Shown here: positions 27,653-36,386 of the stretch, one piece after another
How the letters are laid out: the number at the start of each line of letters is the position of its first letter
Position numbering within the stretch: position 1 is the first letter of the stretch
Assembly: GCA_944321175.1 (NCBI GenBank)
Contig: CALUKI010000022.1
Span: 1 to 64,000, forward strand
DNA: 64,000 nucleotides
Reading direction: 5' to 3'
Source of the DNA: an uncultured Alistipes sp.
GTDB lineage: Bacteria > Bacteroidota > Bacteroidia > Bacteroidales > Rikenellaceae
Program-made: the position numbers and the translations under genes
The notes under the pieces: generated by a model
The model's input: only the letters and a program-made list of their open reading frames with translations
The model's database searches: none
Told to the model about the DNA's origin: nothing

Positions 27653-28540
27653 TTATTCGAGAACCTTGACACGGATATTACGGAACCAGACGTCGTCGCC
27701 ATGGTCCTGCAGACCGATGTAACCTTCATGGTTGTCACCGCCGCAGTTGTTGAGCAGCGTGAAGGCCAACGGCCACTTCTCGGGGCTGAACTTGCTGTTT
27801 TCGAGCATCTCGGTCCACTGGGGCGTCCAGAGATGGTACTCAACGACATTTGCGTCGTTCTGGCCATGTACGACCGTACCCTTGTAAACCATGATCTTGG
27901 CCTTGTTCCATTCGCCGTAGGGCTTTGCATTCTGCGGCACGGCGGGAATCATGTCATAAAGCGATGCCGACTGACGGTTGCCGTCCACGCCCAGTTTCGC
28001 ATCGGGATGATTTTCGTTGTCGAGCACCTGGTATTCGGGGCTGGAGATATAGATCGGCTCAAGTTTCTCCTTGCCGTCCTTCATGCTGACCACCTCCTGT
28101 GCCAGATAGAGGATGCCGGAGTTGCCGCCCTTGGAGACCTTCCACTCCAGTTCGAGTTCGAAGTTCTTGAACTTGTGCGCGAAGATGAGGTCGCCGCCGT
28201 CACCCTTCTGCGCTTCACCGCCGCCCGAACCGTTGAACTTGATGGCACCGTCATCCACGACCCAGCGGGCAGGAGCCGCCTCCTTGCCGTAACCGCGCCA
28301 GCCGTTCAGCGTCTTGCCGTCGAAGATCACATAATACCCCTCCTTGTCCTTCGGGAAGGATGCCAGATCTACCTGCGGATTGTCGAGCACCTTGTATTCG
28401 GGAAGAATCTTGCGTGCTTCAGCCTTTTCGGCCTTGGCCTTGGCCTTCTCTTCAGCCGCTTTTTTGTTTGCATTTCCGCCGCAGGCAACCAATGCGAGGC
28501 TCAATGCGGCGCATGCGGAAAACAGAATCGTTTTTTTCAT
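27653..28540 (-). CDS. DUF1080 (3-keto-disaccharide hydrolase-type) lipoprotein (295 aa)
   Basis: Beta-jelly-roll protein of the DUF1080/PF06439 family, some members of which act on 3-keto-glycosides. A lipoprotein signal ends ALVACGG (Cys20) and is followed by a lysine/alanine-rich linker. Family features are FDGKTLNGWRGYG, FELELEWKVSKGGNSGILYL, YISSPEYQVLDNENHPD and the C-terminal GYIGLQDHGDDVWFRNIRVK. It lies between an exported Gfo/Idh/MocA oxidoreductase and an isomerase-like lipoprotein, which supports a role in cleaving oxidised sugars in the periplasm. Confidence 0.88.
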   Translation of the reverse strand: MKKTILFSACAALSLALVACGGNANKKAAEEKAKAKAEKAEARKILPEYKVLDNPQVDLASFPKDKEGYYVIFDGKTLNGWRGYGKEAAPARWVVDDGAIKFNGSGGGEAQKGDGGDLIFAHKFKNFELELEWKVSKGGNSGILYLAQEVVSMKDGKEKLEPIYISSPEYQVLDNENHPDAKLGVDGNRQSASLYDMIPAVPQNAKPYGEWNKAKIMVYKGTVVHGQNDANVVEYHLWTPQWTEMLENSKFSPEKWPLAFTLLNNCGGDNHEGYIGLQDHGDDVWFRNIRVKVLE

Positions 28541-28578
28541 TTTCGTATGGTTTTAAATTGGTTTCCTACACTACACGA

Positions 28579-30051
28579 CTACATCGGCATGTCGGGCAGC
28601 TTCCAGCCTTCCCGATAGGTATGCTTGATGAGTTCTTGTGCAAATTCGTTTGCGTTGACCGGATCGGTCCAGGTCTTGGCAAAGCTGGGGTGACCGTCCT
28701 TGATCCGGAATCCGTCCTTGATAACGGTCTTGATGGTGGCATCGGCCGGGATATTCGTAAAACGCATGTTCTGGCCATCCCATGCAAGCTCCTGATTGAG
28801 CCCCTGCAGACGAACAGCCAGCACACCCATGACAACCATCTCGTTGAAAGGCCCTGCCTCGCTGAAGTCCGACATGGTGGGAACACGATCGTCCGGATCC
28901 TCCTTGCAAGCACGCACCCAGTCCATCTGATGGGTTTCGGTCACCTCGCGCATCACGGGCGGACACTTGGGTTCGCGGCCCGACAGCAGATAGGGATCCA
29001 CGCCGTAGCAGCCGCAAATGAGCGTATCCTTCGTACCATGGAAGATCACGCCGCCGCCTTTCTTGCTGAGGCTCTTTCCATCGGGCATTCCGGCGGGACG
29101 GGGCGGCATCAGGCCACCGTCATACCAATATACCTCGACCTCGGGCATGGCCACCTTGGGCAGATTGTCACGAGCCGGGAAGACAAACTTGACGATCTGC
29201 GCGGTCGGCGCCGACTCTGTCAGCAGCAACGTCGAACTGCCCTGCACCTTGGAGGGATATCCCAGCCGGAGACCCTTGAAGACGGGATGGAGAATATGGC
29301 AAGCCATGTCACCCAGCGCGCCGGTACCGAAATCCCACCAGCCGCGGAAATTCCAGGGGGTGTAAGCCGAGTTGTAGGGACGATAGGGCGCCGGGCCAAT
29401 GAATGCGTCCCAGTTCATGGTGCTGGGGATCGGTTCGTCATTTTCGGGACGCATCAGGCCCTGGGGCCAGATAGGACGGTTCGTAAAGGTTTCGACCTTT
29501 GTCACCTCGCCGATTTCGCCGTTCCAGATCCATTCGCAGACCTTGCGGACACCTTCATCCGAAGCGCCCTGGTTACCCATCTGCGTGGCCACACGATACT
29601 TTGCGGCAAGTTTCGTCAGCAGACGCGACTCATAGACGGAGTGGGTCAACGGTTTCTCGACATAGACATGTTTTCCGGCCGTCATGGCATCGGCAGCGAT
29701 GATCGCGTGCGTATGATCCGCCGTAGCGACCATCACGGCATCAGCCGATTTGAGCATCTCGTCGAACATGCGGCGGTAATCGTTGTAGCGTTTTGCCGCG
29801 GGGTAGCGTTCAAAGACATGGGCGGCGTATTTCCAGTCCACGTCGCACAGACCGATGATGTTCTGGCTCTCCAGCCCCTTCAGTACCGAGGCGCCCCGGC
29901 CGCCGATGCCGACACCCAGAATATTGAGTTTGTCGCTGGGAGCCGTATGGCCGAATTTCTTGCCCAATACGGTGCTGGGTACGACAGCCAGCCCGATCGC
30001 TGCGGCAGCTCCGCTCTTGAGGAACTTCCGTCTTGACATCTCTTTTGCCAT
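28579..30051 (-). CDS. Tat-exported Gfo/Idh/MocA oxidoreductase (490 aa)
   Basis: NAD(P)-dependent oxidoreductase with a twin-arginine signal: MSRRKFLKSGAAAAIGLAVV at residues 5-24. Such signals export proteins already folded with cofactor. The Rossmann motif is LGVGIGGRGASVLKGL (about 44-60), and the conserved Lys-Pro site is in HVYVEKPLTH. The C-terminal substrate domain ends KHTYREGWKLPDMPM. It likely oxidises a sugar hydroxyl in the periplasm, feeding the DUF1080 protein encoded next. tatA lies 60 bp upstream and tatC at the other end of the group. Confidence 0.9.
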   Translation of the reverse strand: MAKEMSRRKFLKSGAAAAIGLAVVPSTVLGKKFGHTAPSDKLNILGVGIGGRGASVLKGLESQNIIGLCDVDWKYAAHVFERYPAAKRYNDYRRMFDEMLKSADAVMVATADHTHAIIAADAMTAGKHVYVEKPLTHSVYESRLLTKLAAKYRVATQMGNQGASDEGVRKVCEWIWNGEIGEVTKVETFTNRPIWPQGLMRPENDEPIPSTMNWDAFIGPAPYRPYNSAYTPWNFRGWWDFGTGALGDMACHILHPVFKGLRLGYPSKVQGSSTLLLTESAPTAQIVKFVFPARDNLPKVAMPEVEVYWYDGGLMPPRPAGMPDGKSLSKKGGGVIFHGTKDTLICGCYGVDPYLLSGREPKCPPVMREVTETHQMDWVRACKEDPDDRVPTMSDFSEAGPFNEMVVMGVLAVRLQGLNQELAWDGQNMRFTNIPADATIKTVIKDGFRIKDGHPSFAKTWTDPVNANEFAQELIKHTYREGWKLPDMPM

Positions 30052-30112
30052 AAATTTCAGGATTTATTTAAGTTAGTAATGCGAATGATAATGCGTACGA
30101 TAAGGTTCCGGC

Positions 30113-30310
30113 CTATTTTTTCTCTTCCGAACCGGAGTTTTCAATATCCTTCTCGATATTGTTCACCCCCTCTTTGAATGAACGGACGCCTTTTCCGAGC
30201 CCCTTCATCAATTCCGGAATCTTCTTGCCGCCGAAGAGCAGCAGAATGATCAATGCGATGACGATGATCTCGGCGGCACCCAGATTGCCCAAAAATAACA
30301 TGTTCCCCAT
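30113..30310 (-). CDS. tatA: Twin-arginine translocase subunit TatA/E (65 aa)
   Basis: Pore-forming Tat component. One N-terminal membrane segment ([19 protein letters not shown]), the [23 protein letters not shown] amphipathic helix and a charged tail ([11 protein letters not shown]) are all diagnostic. Initiation at Met1 or Met4 is possible. No tatB is present, in keeping with minimal TatAC systems. It is placed directly before the Tat-signal oxidoreductase gene. Confidence 0.95.
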   Translation of the reverse strand: MGNMLFLGNLGAAEIIVIALIILLLFGGKKIPELMKGLGKGVRSFKEGVNNIEKDIENSGSEEKK

Positions 30311-30442
30311 AGTCGTATTGTTTTATCATATTAATAGTTTCAGGTTCCACGCTGCGATTCGGCCTCAGTTCCGGCCTCGACCCGATTCCCGTACCGCATT
30401 TCCGCAGACGAGGGGGGCTTCCATGCCGCTCTCCCGCCGGAA

Positions 30443-31516
30443 TCAAGGCCGCCTGTGCAGCAGTCCGTAACCGTTTGTCATCGTGCGGCGCCGTTCCCGA
30501 ATCTCGTCGAGGGTTTTCAGGTCGCCGATAGCCGGCAGGTCATGCTGACGGGCATCTTCCAGGAAGCGCCACGCATACTCCGAAGCGATTGCCGCATCGC
30601 GGAAACGGGGCAGGTCCGGACACATCACCCCCGACCGCACCGAATCGGCGAACAGGTCGCACAAGACGCTGATATTTTTCCCGCCGTAAGGCTTTTCGAT
30701 CCGTTCGGTACGGGTCACACCGTGCAGTTCGACCGTAGCGGTACGGAAATCGTGGGTCATCCGTGCAATGCCTTTCGTACCGATGACGTCGATATAGGAG
30801 TTGTGGGTCTGGTCTTTGGACAACTGTCCATACACATGTCCCTGCGTAATATCGAATACCACGCCGTTTTCGAAGGTTCCGTGGCACTGCAGCCACCAGG
30901 GGTCCTTGTAGTTCCACATGCGCAGCGCCTGTGCATTCCACGTCTTGAACTCCGCACCGGCATACCAGCGGGCCACATCGACATAGTGCATGCCGCAATC
31001 GTGAAATGCAGGGCCCTCGTATTCGTGGCCTTCACCGGGAGCCAGGCCGGGTGTCATGTGGCAGACGCGGATGATCGCCAGTTCGCCGATCTCCCCCTGT
31101 GCGATGAACTCACGGATAGCCTTGTGGTACCATGAGTTGCGCAGATAGAGGTTGACGGTCGAAAACAGGTCCGACTTTTCCGCGAGCGCCACCGCCCGCC
31201 ATTCGTTTTCGACGGTATCGGCGATGGGTTTCTCGGCAATCACATGTTTTCCGCAGGCGAAGGCCCGTTCGATAAGCGAGAGCCGCGAGTCCGCCAGCGC
31301 CGAAAGCACCACCGCCTCCACCTGGGGGTCATTGAAGATTTCGCTTTCATCGGCAACGATCTTCGCATCCGGCGCGACTTTGCGGGCATAGTCCCGTGCA
31401 TCAGGAGACACATCACAAATATATGCAATCTCCCACTTCCCGTTTTTCCGCATCTGTTCGAGATAAAACCCGCCCATTCTGCCAAAACCGATCAAACCGA
31501 CTTTGATAAGATTCAT
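30443..31516 (-). CDS. Cytoplasmic Gfo/Idh/MocA oxidoreductase (357 aa)
   Basis: NAD(P)-dependent sugar or inositol dehydrogenase-like protein without signal peptide. Start at 31516 (MNLIKVGLIGFGRMGGFYLEQ) puts the Rossmann motif GFGRMG at the N-terminus. The catalytic Lys is in HVIAEKPIAD, and the inositol-dehydrogenase-like HDCGMHYVDVARWY is visible. It could reduce the keto-sugar released by the exported enzymes after uptake. It is the first gene of the minus-strand group that leads into tatA. Confidence 0.88.
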   Translation of the reverse strand: MNLIKVGLIGFGRMGGFYLEQMRKNGKWEIAYICDVSPDARDYARKVAPDAKIVADESEIFNDPQVEAVVLSALADSRLSLIERAFACGKHVIAEKPIADTVENEWRAVALAEKSDLFSTVNLYLRNSWYHKAIREFIAQGEIGELAIIRVCHMTPGLAPGEGHEYEGPAFHDCGMHYVDVARWYAGAEFKTWNAQALRMWNYKDPWWLQCHGTFENGVVFDITQGHVYGQLSKDQTHNSYIDVIGTKGIARMTHDFRTATVELHGVTRTERIEKPYGGKNISVLCDLFADSVRSGVMCPDLPRFRDAAIASEYAWRFLEDARQHDLPAIGDLKTLDEIRERRRTMTNGYGLLHRRP

Positions 31517-31637
31517 TTCGTTCGCAATAATCAATAATAATGTAGGCCAATTCAGACTGCCGTCGTCCACCGCCTGCCCACGAGGGACACCGCCGGTCAT
31601 TTCCGGCGCCGAGGAGCGGCTTTCGAGCGTTCCAATA

Positions 31638-31645
31638 CAAAATTA
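31638..31645 (-). promoter_or_regulatory. Putative -7 box for the oxidoreductase/Tat group
   Basis: TAATTTTG on the minus strand matches TAnnTTTG. No good -33 box was found. It would give a leader of about 115 nt before the ATG at 31516. Confidence 0.4.
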
Positions 31646-31770
31646 GTCCGAATAATCATTACTTCCGAATTTTACATGCGGAAATATAGGTCAAATATAA
31701 TTATATTTTATTAAAATTCAAACTTTTATTTACAATTTGCAACTCAAATAATATAGACCGTTTAGAATCT

Positions 31771-33420
31771 TCACCCATCGGTATTCCGGACGGTTCCGAT
31801 CTCCATAACCTCCTTTTCGAACTCCTCTTTCGGGACTGCAGCCTTGTTGCGCACCTTGGTCCGATAGCTATAGACCGTACTGAGCGAACACCGCAGGAAC
31901 GAAGCGATTTTCATGCTGTCGGTGATTCCCAGCCGCAACAGGGCATAAATCCGCAGCTCCTTGTTGAGCAGATCGCCCGATTTGGGGACGATGCGCTCCT
32001 CTTCGATCAGCAGGGCATTGAAATCCTCTACGAAGGTGGGATAGAGGCTCAGGAAGATGGCATCGAAATTCTTATAGAGCTCATCGAGTTCGTTTTCGAA
32101 CATGGAGGTCGATTTAAGCCGTTTGTTGAGATCGTCGAAACGCCGGTCCTGAAAGAGTTTCTTGAGCGACCTGCGATAATCCTCCATTTTGTCGATATAC
32201 GTCGAACAGAAGTCGAAAAACCGCGCAATATATTGCTCCTTGACCTCGTTCGCCCCCAACAATTGCGCATTCTTCTCGTTCAGTTCGTCGTTGAGCCGCC
32301 GCAGGAGGTCATTCGCCTGCGACAGTTCCTCCTTGACCCGATACAGACGCCGCATCTGCTTGGCGACATAGAGGAACAGGAAAATCAACACCAGCGACAA
32401 CACGCTGATCAACAACAAATAGTGTTGCAGCCGGAACTTGACTTTCGCCTCCCTGGCCTGATGCGCCGCACTGATGATCGAATAGAACTCCGACATCCAG
32501 GCCGTGCGGAACTGAATGTTGCTCGAAAGAGCATCTTCGATTGCCGCCTGCGTATATCGGTATGCACGCGTCAGATCGCCGTCGTTGTAATAGGTGATCG
32601 CCAATGTTTGAAAGGAGGCGTTCTCTTTCGTTGCGTTCTTCAGATCGGCGATCGCAGAAAGGATATAATACTTTTTTTCGCGGCCACGGTCATCCCGGTA
32701 CATGAACAGACGCCCCATCGCATAGGCTGCCTCGGCATAATCCGGAGAATCTTTTTCGACCTCGTCGAGGAGCCGCGCCAACAAAGCCTGCGCCTCATCC
32801 AGACGGCCGTCCTGCATGAGCACATAACTCCGGCTGAGCTTGTAACGGAACGACTCCGGATCGGCCGTCATCAGCAACGAGTCGCGATAGGCTTCCCGCT
32901 CCTGCAGGTACCCGCTCTGATTGCTCAGGGAGGCATAATGCTGGTAGTAGTTGCTCCAGGCCCTGTAATAAACCGGCAAAAGATCCGAAGGCAGCTCCTC
33001 CGCGCGGATAGAGCGAAGGAGCCGGTTCGCCTCGACGCTCCGCCCCAAAAAGGAGTACAATCTTGCGAGCTGCAGTTCCGATGCGAGGTATTTCGGCCGA
33101 TCGTTCATCCGCTGCGCAAGGGAAAGGTTCCGCTTCACATAACGGATGGCCGAATCCGACCTGTACTTGGAGAACTCTTCGCAAAGGCCGGCATTGATTT
33201 CATACTCCTGTTCGGGCGAGATACCGGGAACATTCAGCCATTCACGCAGCCGGGCGATGCGGTTCTCTTTTTCCATCTCGAACTCCTCTTTCCGCTCCAG
33301 CATCCGGTCCAGCTCATTGGACAACGACCGCGTTTCGTTCTGCGCACAAGAGAAGAGGAGCAATACGGCTCCTGCACAAATCAACGGACGAATCAGGTAT
33401 CGGGACGGAACTCTCTTCAT
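31771..33420 (-). CDS. DUF6377-type TPR membrane regulator (549 aa)
   Basis: Bacteroidetes signalling protein of the DUF6377 kind. A lipoprotein-like signal (LICAGAVLLLFSC) starts at the ATG 33420. Helical TPR-like repeats fill residues about 50-330, one membrane segment lies near 340-360 (HYLLLISVLSLVLIFLFLYVA), then a cytoplasmic coiled coil (KEELSQANDLLRRLNDELNEK) and a C-terminal region ending in a helix-turn-helix-like segment (LGITDSMKIASFLRCSLSTVYSYRTKVRNKA). The last part resembles LuxR-type DNA binding, suggesting membrane-bound transcription control. The adjacent GH109 and Gfo/Tat genes are possible targets. Whether it is lipidated or spans the membrane twice is unclear. Confidence 0.82.
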   Translation of the reverse strand: MKRVPSRYLIRPLICAGAVLLLFSCAQNETRSLSNELDRMLERKEEFEMEKENRIARLREWLNVPGISPEQEYEINAGLCEEFSKYRSDSAIRYVKRNLSLAQRMNDRPKYLASELQLARLYSFLGRSVEANRLLRSIRAEELPSDLLPVYYRAWSNYYQHYASLSNQSGYLQEREAYRDSLLMTADPESFRYKLSRSYVLMQDGRLDEAQALLARLLDEVEKDSPDYAEAAYAMGRLFMYRDDRGREKKYYILSAIADLKNATKENASFQTLAITYYNDGDLTRAYRYTQAAIEDALSSNIQFRTAWMSEFYSIISAAHQAREAKVKFRLQHYLLLISVLSLVLIFLFLYVAKQMRRLYRVKEELSQANDLLRRLNDELNEKNAQLLGANEVKEQYIARFFDFCSTYIDKMEDYRRSLKKLFQDRRFDDLNKRLKSTSMFENELDELYKNFDAIFLSLYPTFVEDFNALLIEEERIVPKSGDLLNKELRIYALLRLGITDSMKIASFLRCSLSTVYSYRTKVRNKAAVPKEEFEKEVMEIGTVRNTDG

Positions 33421-33583
33421 CGGCATCTCGACGGTTGGGCGCGCGGCTTGTCCCGACCTTGCCTCCATGGCGGACAACAGCGAGCCGTTTGGTGTCATAA
33501 AGTTATATCTATTTTTTGAATTCCCCGCATGTTTCAGCTGTTTTCTCCCGCAAACGGATTATCGCGAAGGGGCTCCTCCGATT

Positions 33584-33626
33584 CCGGAAACGGCTGTCCC
33601 GCATGGTACGGGGCAGCCGTTTCCGG
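33584..33626 (-). terminator. Long hairpin after GH109-like gene
   Basis: An 18-bp stem CCGGAAACGGCTGTCCCG / CGGGGCAGCCGTTTCCGG with one mismatch and a 7-nt loop lies about 45 bp past the stop of the 33670-35061 gene. There is no U-run, so it is terminator-like rather than a classical intrinsic terminator. Confidence 0.55.
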
Positions 33627-33669
33627 GCAGACGGAGCATTCGTCCCGTCGCGGCTCCGGCTCCGGCATC

Positions 33670-35061
33670 CTATTCTGCCTGTGCGTGCCGGAAACCCTCG
33701 ATGCGGTTCCAGGCTCCGCGCGTAAAATCGGGCATTACCACCGGCAATCCGCCATGACGCACCGACACTTCGCTCATCTCCGCGACCGACGACCACTCGG
33801 CGGCATCATAGACATCCTGGTCGAGCGGCAATCCGTTGCGCAGGCAGTAGATGAGCCGGTAATCCATGATAAAATCCATTCCGCCATGACCGCCCACCTC
33901 GCGGGCCTTCTCTCCGATCTCCTGTGTGATCGGATGTTCATAGCGCTGCAGCAGCTCCTCCATCCGATCCTTTGCCAGCGGCCGGTGGGCATCGGGGTCG
34001 AAAGCCAACGTGGGGACGGGATATTTTTGTGCAAAGCCCTTCGTACCGGAGATCGTATGGTGGCGGTTGTAGGGCCGCGGCGAAGTGACATCGTGCTGAA
34101 TGAGGATGCTCTTCCCCTTTGCGGTACGGATCAGCGTGGTATTCATGTCGCCCAGCGCATAGGGGGTCTCTGCCTCCGGCGATTCCGGGCCGTATTTTCG
34201 GGCGGCATAGGCGCTCATTCCGAACTGGCCGGAGGACATCGACACGAGCCGTTCCATCCGATCGCCGCGATGAATATCGAGCAGCTGGCACAAGGGGCCG
34301 AGACCGTGTGTAGGATAGGGATTTCCCGTATGGACGGTATTGTGTTTCAACCGCCACATGCCGACATAGCCGTCACCGCGATCGAACTGCAAGGCCCGCA
34401 AATCGTGGATATAGGCGCCTTCGACATGCACGATCTCACCGAACAGCCCCGCACGGGCCATGTTGAGCGTCGCCATCTCGAAGAAATCGTAACAACAGTT
34501 TTCCAGCATCATGCAGTGGCGCTGCGTTCGTTCGGCGGCATCGACCAGCGCCCAGCAATCCTTGACGGTCATTGCCGCCGGCACTTCGACGGCGACATGC
34601 CGTCCCCGCTCCATCGCATACAGGGCGATCGGGACATGCATCTCCCAATCGGTGCAATTGTAGATCAGATCGACATTCTCCAGTTCACAGACCTTCCGCC
34701 AATCCTCCTCGCCGGTAAACTCCAGCGCAGCGGGCAGGCCGTTGACGGCAAGGATGCGCTGTGCCCGCTCCACATAGGCCGGCACCTTGTCGCACAAGGC
34801 GACAATCTCCACGCCGTCGAGGTGCGTGAAGCGTTCGACGGCGCCGCTTCCGCGCATGCCCAGTCCGATGAAGGCGACGCGGACAACCGGTATCGGGTCG
34901 CATCGGAGCTGCAGCACATCGTGCTGCCCTTCGGCACGGGGCGGTTCGGCGAACACGATTTCGTTGTTCACGATACGATAGGGTTCGTCGGCTGCGGAGC
35001 GGGAGCATCCGGCGACGAGCGACAGCGCAAGAAGCGTCCCGACAACAAAACGGAATTTCAT
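33670..35061 (-). CDS. GH109-type alpha-N-acetylgalactosaminidase lipoprotein (463 aa)
   Basis: Gfo/Idh/MocA-fold enzyme of glycoside hydrolase family 109, which uses tightly bound NAD to cleave alpha-GalNAc by redox-assisted elimination. Visible features are a lipoprotein signal (MKFRFVVGTLLALSLVAGC), the NAD-binding RVAFIGLGMRGSGAVERF, VAVEVPAAMT at the position of the usual EKP, HNTVHTGNPYPTHGLGPL around the catalytic histidines, and GGHGGMDFIMDYRL. The lipobox places it in the periplasm or on the surface; there is no twin-arginine motif. A hexosamine-kinase-like gene is divergent from it, which supports GalNAc salvage. Other GH109 specificities cannot be excluded. Confidence 0.87.
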   Translation of the reverse strand: MKFRFVVGTLLALSLVAGCSRSAADEPYRIVNNEIVFAEPPRAEGQHDVLQLRCDPIPVVRVAFIGLGMRGSGAVERFTHLDGVEIVALCDKVPAYVERAQRILAVNGLPAALEFTGEEDWRKVCELENVDLIYNCTDWEMHVPIALYAMERGRHVAVEVPAAMTVKDCWALVDAAERTQRHCMMLENCCYDFFEMATLNMARAGLFGEIVHVEGAYIHDLRALQFDRGDGYVGMWRLKHNTVHTGNPYPTHGLGPLCQLLDIHRGDRMERLVSMSSGQFGMSAYAARKYGPESPEAETPYALGDMNTTLIRTAKGKSILIQHDVTSPRPYNRHHTISGTKGFAQKYPVPTLAFDPDAHRPLAKDRMEELLQRYEHPITQEIGEKAREVGGHGGMDFIMDYRLIYCLRNGLPLDQDVYDAAEWSSVAEMSEVSVRHGGLPVVMPDFTRGAWNRIEGFRHAQAE

Positions 35062-35096
35062 AAGCGTATGATTTTTATTGGCCATGCGATTTCAGA

Positions 35097-35104
35097 CAAA
35101 GTTA
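35097..35104 (-). promoter_or_regulatory. Promoter -7 box of GH109-like gene
   Basis: TAACTTTG on the minus strand matches TAnnTTTG and gives a leader of about 30 nt. The region about 20 nt further upstream reads CTTTC, a weak -33 match. Confidence 0.55.
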
Positions 35105-35111
35105 GAAAAAA

Positions 35112-35143
35112 TTTGTCCGTTCACGAAAGATTTCGTACTTTTC
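35112..35143 (+). promoter_or_regulatory. Possible promoter of the kinase-like gene
   Basis: TTTG at 35112-35115, a 20-nt spacer and TACTTTTC at 35136-35143 approximate the Bacteroidetes promoter. It overlaps the divergent GH109 promoter region, so one regulator could control both genes. Confidence 0.45.
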
Positions 35144-35245
35144 GCGTTACAAAACCCCAAAAGGAGTACCGGAGACAGGCCGCCGGACGAACTGTCCGGC
35201 TGGCGGTCCGGCCATCGGGAAACTGACGAAAATCGAATCGCACAC

Positions 35246-36319
35246 ATGGAACGAATCGCCGCACAATTTCTCATCGACGGATCCGTAAGGAGCATACGGA
35301 CGTTGGGGGAAGGCTTTATCAACGACACGTTCATCGTTGCCACCGACCGCACACGCTATATTCTTCAACGCAAGAACCGGCATGTTTTCACCGACATTCC
35401 GGCGATGATGCGCAATATCCAGGGGGTGACGACCCATCTGAAGGAGAAGGTCCGGGCGGCGGGCGGCGACCCCCGCCGGGAGGTCATGACCGTCATTCCG
35501 ACCCGTGACGGGGCGCTCTGCCACCGCGATGCCGCAGGCGACTATTGGGCCATGACGCTCTACATCGAGGGATCGGTCACCCACGAAGCCGCTGCAATGC
35601 CCGATTTGGCACGGTGCGGCGGGCAGGGCATCGGCCGGTTCCAACGGATGCTCTCGGACTACCATGAACCGCTGACCGATATTCTGCCGGGGTTCCACAA
35701 CATCCGCATCCGGTTCCGGCAATGGGACGAGGCGCTTGCCTGCGATGCGGCGGGGCGGCGAAGGGCGGCCGCCCGTGAAATCGAATGGGTCGAGAGCCGC
35801 CGTGCGGAGATGCTCCGTTTCTGGGAGAAGGTCGAACGCGGGGAGATCCCCGTGCGGGTCACGCACAACGACACCAAGATCAACAACATCCTGTTCGACG
35901 AACAGGGCAGGGTTCTCTGCGTGATCGATCTCGATACGGTGCTCAACAGTCCCTGTTACAATGATTTCGGCGACGCTATCCGCACCTATGCCAATCACGG
36001 GCGGGAGGATGACGAGGAGCCGGGCAACGTCTGGCTCGACAAGGAGATGTTCCGGGGTTTCACCGAAGGGTATCTGAGCGAGGCCCGCTCGTTCCTGACT
36101 CCGGCCGAGAGGGATTCGCTCGCCTTTTCGGCACGCTACATCACCTACGAACAGGTGCTGCGGTTTCTGATGGATTACCTCAACGGCGACACCTACTACA
36201 AGATCAAGTCTCCGGATCACAATCTCGTCCGCACGCGGGCGCAATACGCGCTGTTGCAAAGCATCGAGGCGAATTACGACGAATTGTGCGAAATCGTCGC
36301 AAACGCGGCCGGACATTGA
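35246..36319 (+). CDS. APH-fold N-acetylhexosamine kinase-like protein (357 aa)
   Basis: Phosphotransferase of the aminoglycoside-phosphotransferase fold, closest in character to N-acetylhexosamine 1-kinase (NahK). The catalytic loop THNDTKINNILFD has Asp209, and the metal-binding segment is LCVIDLDTVLNSPCYNDFGDAIR. The ATG at 35246 is selected because the longer frame upstream covers the promoter. NahK-type enzymes phosphorylate GalNAc or GlcNAc at C1. The divergent GH109-type gene supplies a likely source of GalNAc. An antibiotic-resistance role is unlikely from the motif pattern, but substrate is inferred. Confidence 0.8.
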   Translation: MERIAAQFLIDGSVRSIRTLGEGFINDTFIVATDRTRYILQRKNRHVFTDIPAMMRNIQGVTTHLKEKVRAAGGDPRREVMTVIPTRDGALCHRDAAGDYWAMTLYIEGSVTHEAAAMPDLARCGGQGIGRFQRMLSDYHEPLTDILPGFHNIRIRFRQWDEALACDAAGRRRAAAREIEWVESRRAEMLRFWEKVERGEIPVRVTHNDTKINNILFDEQGRVLCVIDLDTVLNSPCYNDFGDAIRTYANHGREDDEEPGNVWLDKEMFRGFTEGYLSEARSFLTPAERDSLAFSARYITYEQVLRFLMDYLNGDTYYKIKSPDHNLVRTRAQYALLQSIEANYDELCEIVANAAGH

Positions 36320-36386
36320 TCACACCCCTCAGAGAGGAAAACCGCCGCAAATTTCGGCAAAAGCCAAATCCCCGAGGAGGAAGGCG

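Noticed and set aside
35246..36319. Antibiotic-resistance aminoglycoside phosphotransferase
   Set aside because: The fold is shared, but the catalytic and metal segments are closer to N-acetylhexosamine kinases and the neighbour is a GH109-type gene.
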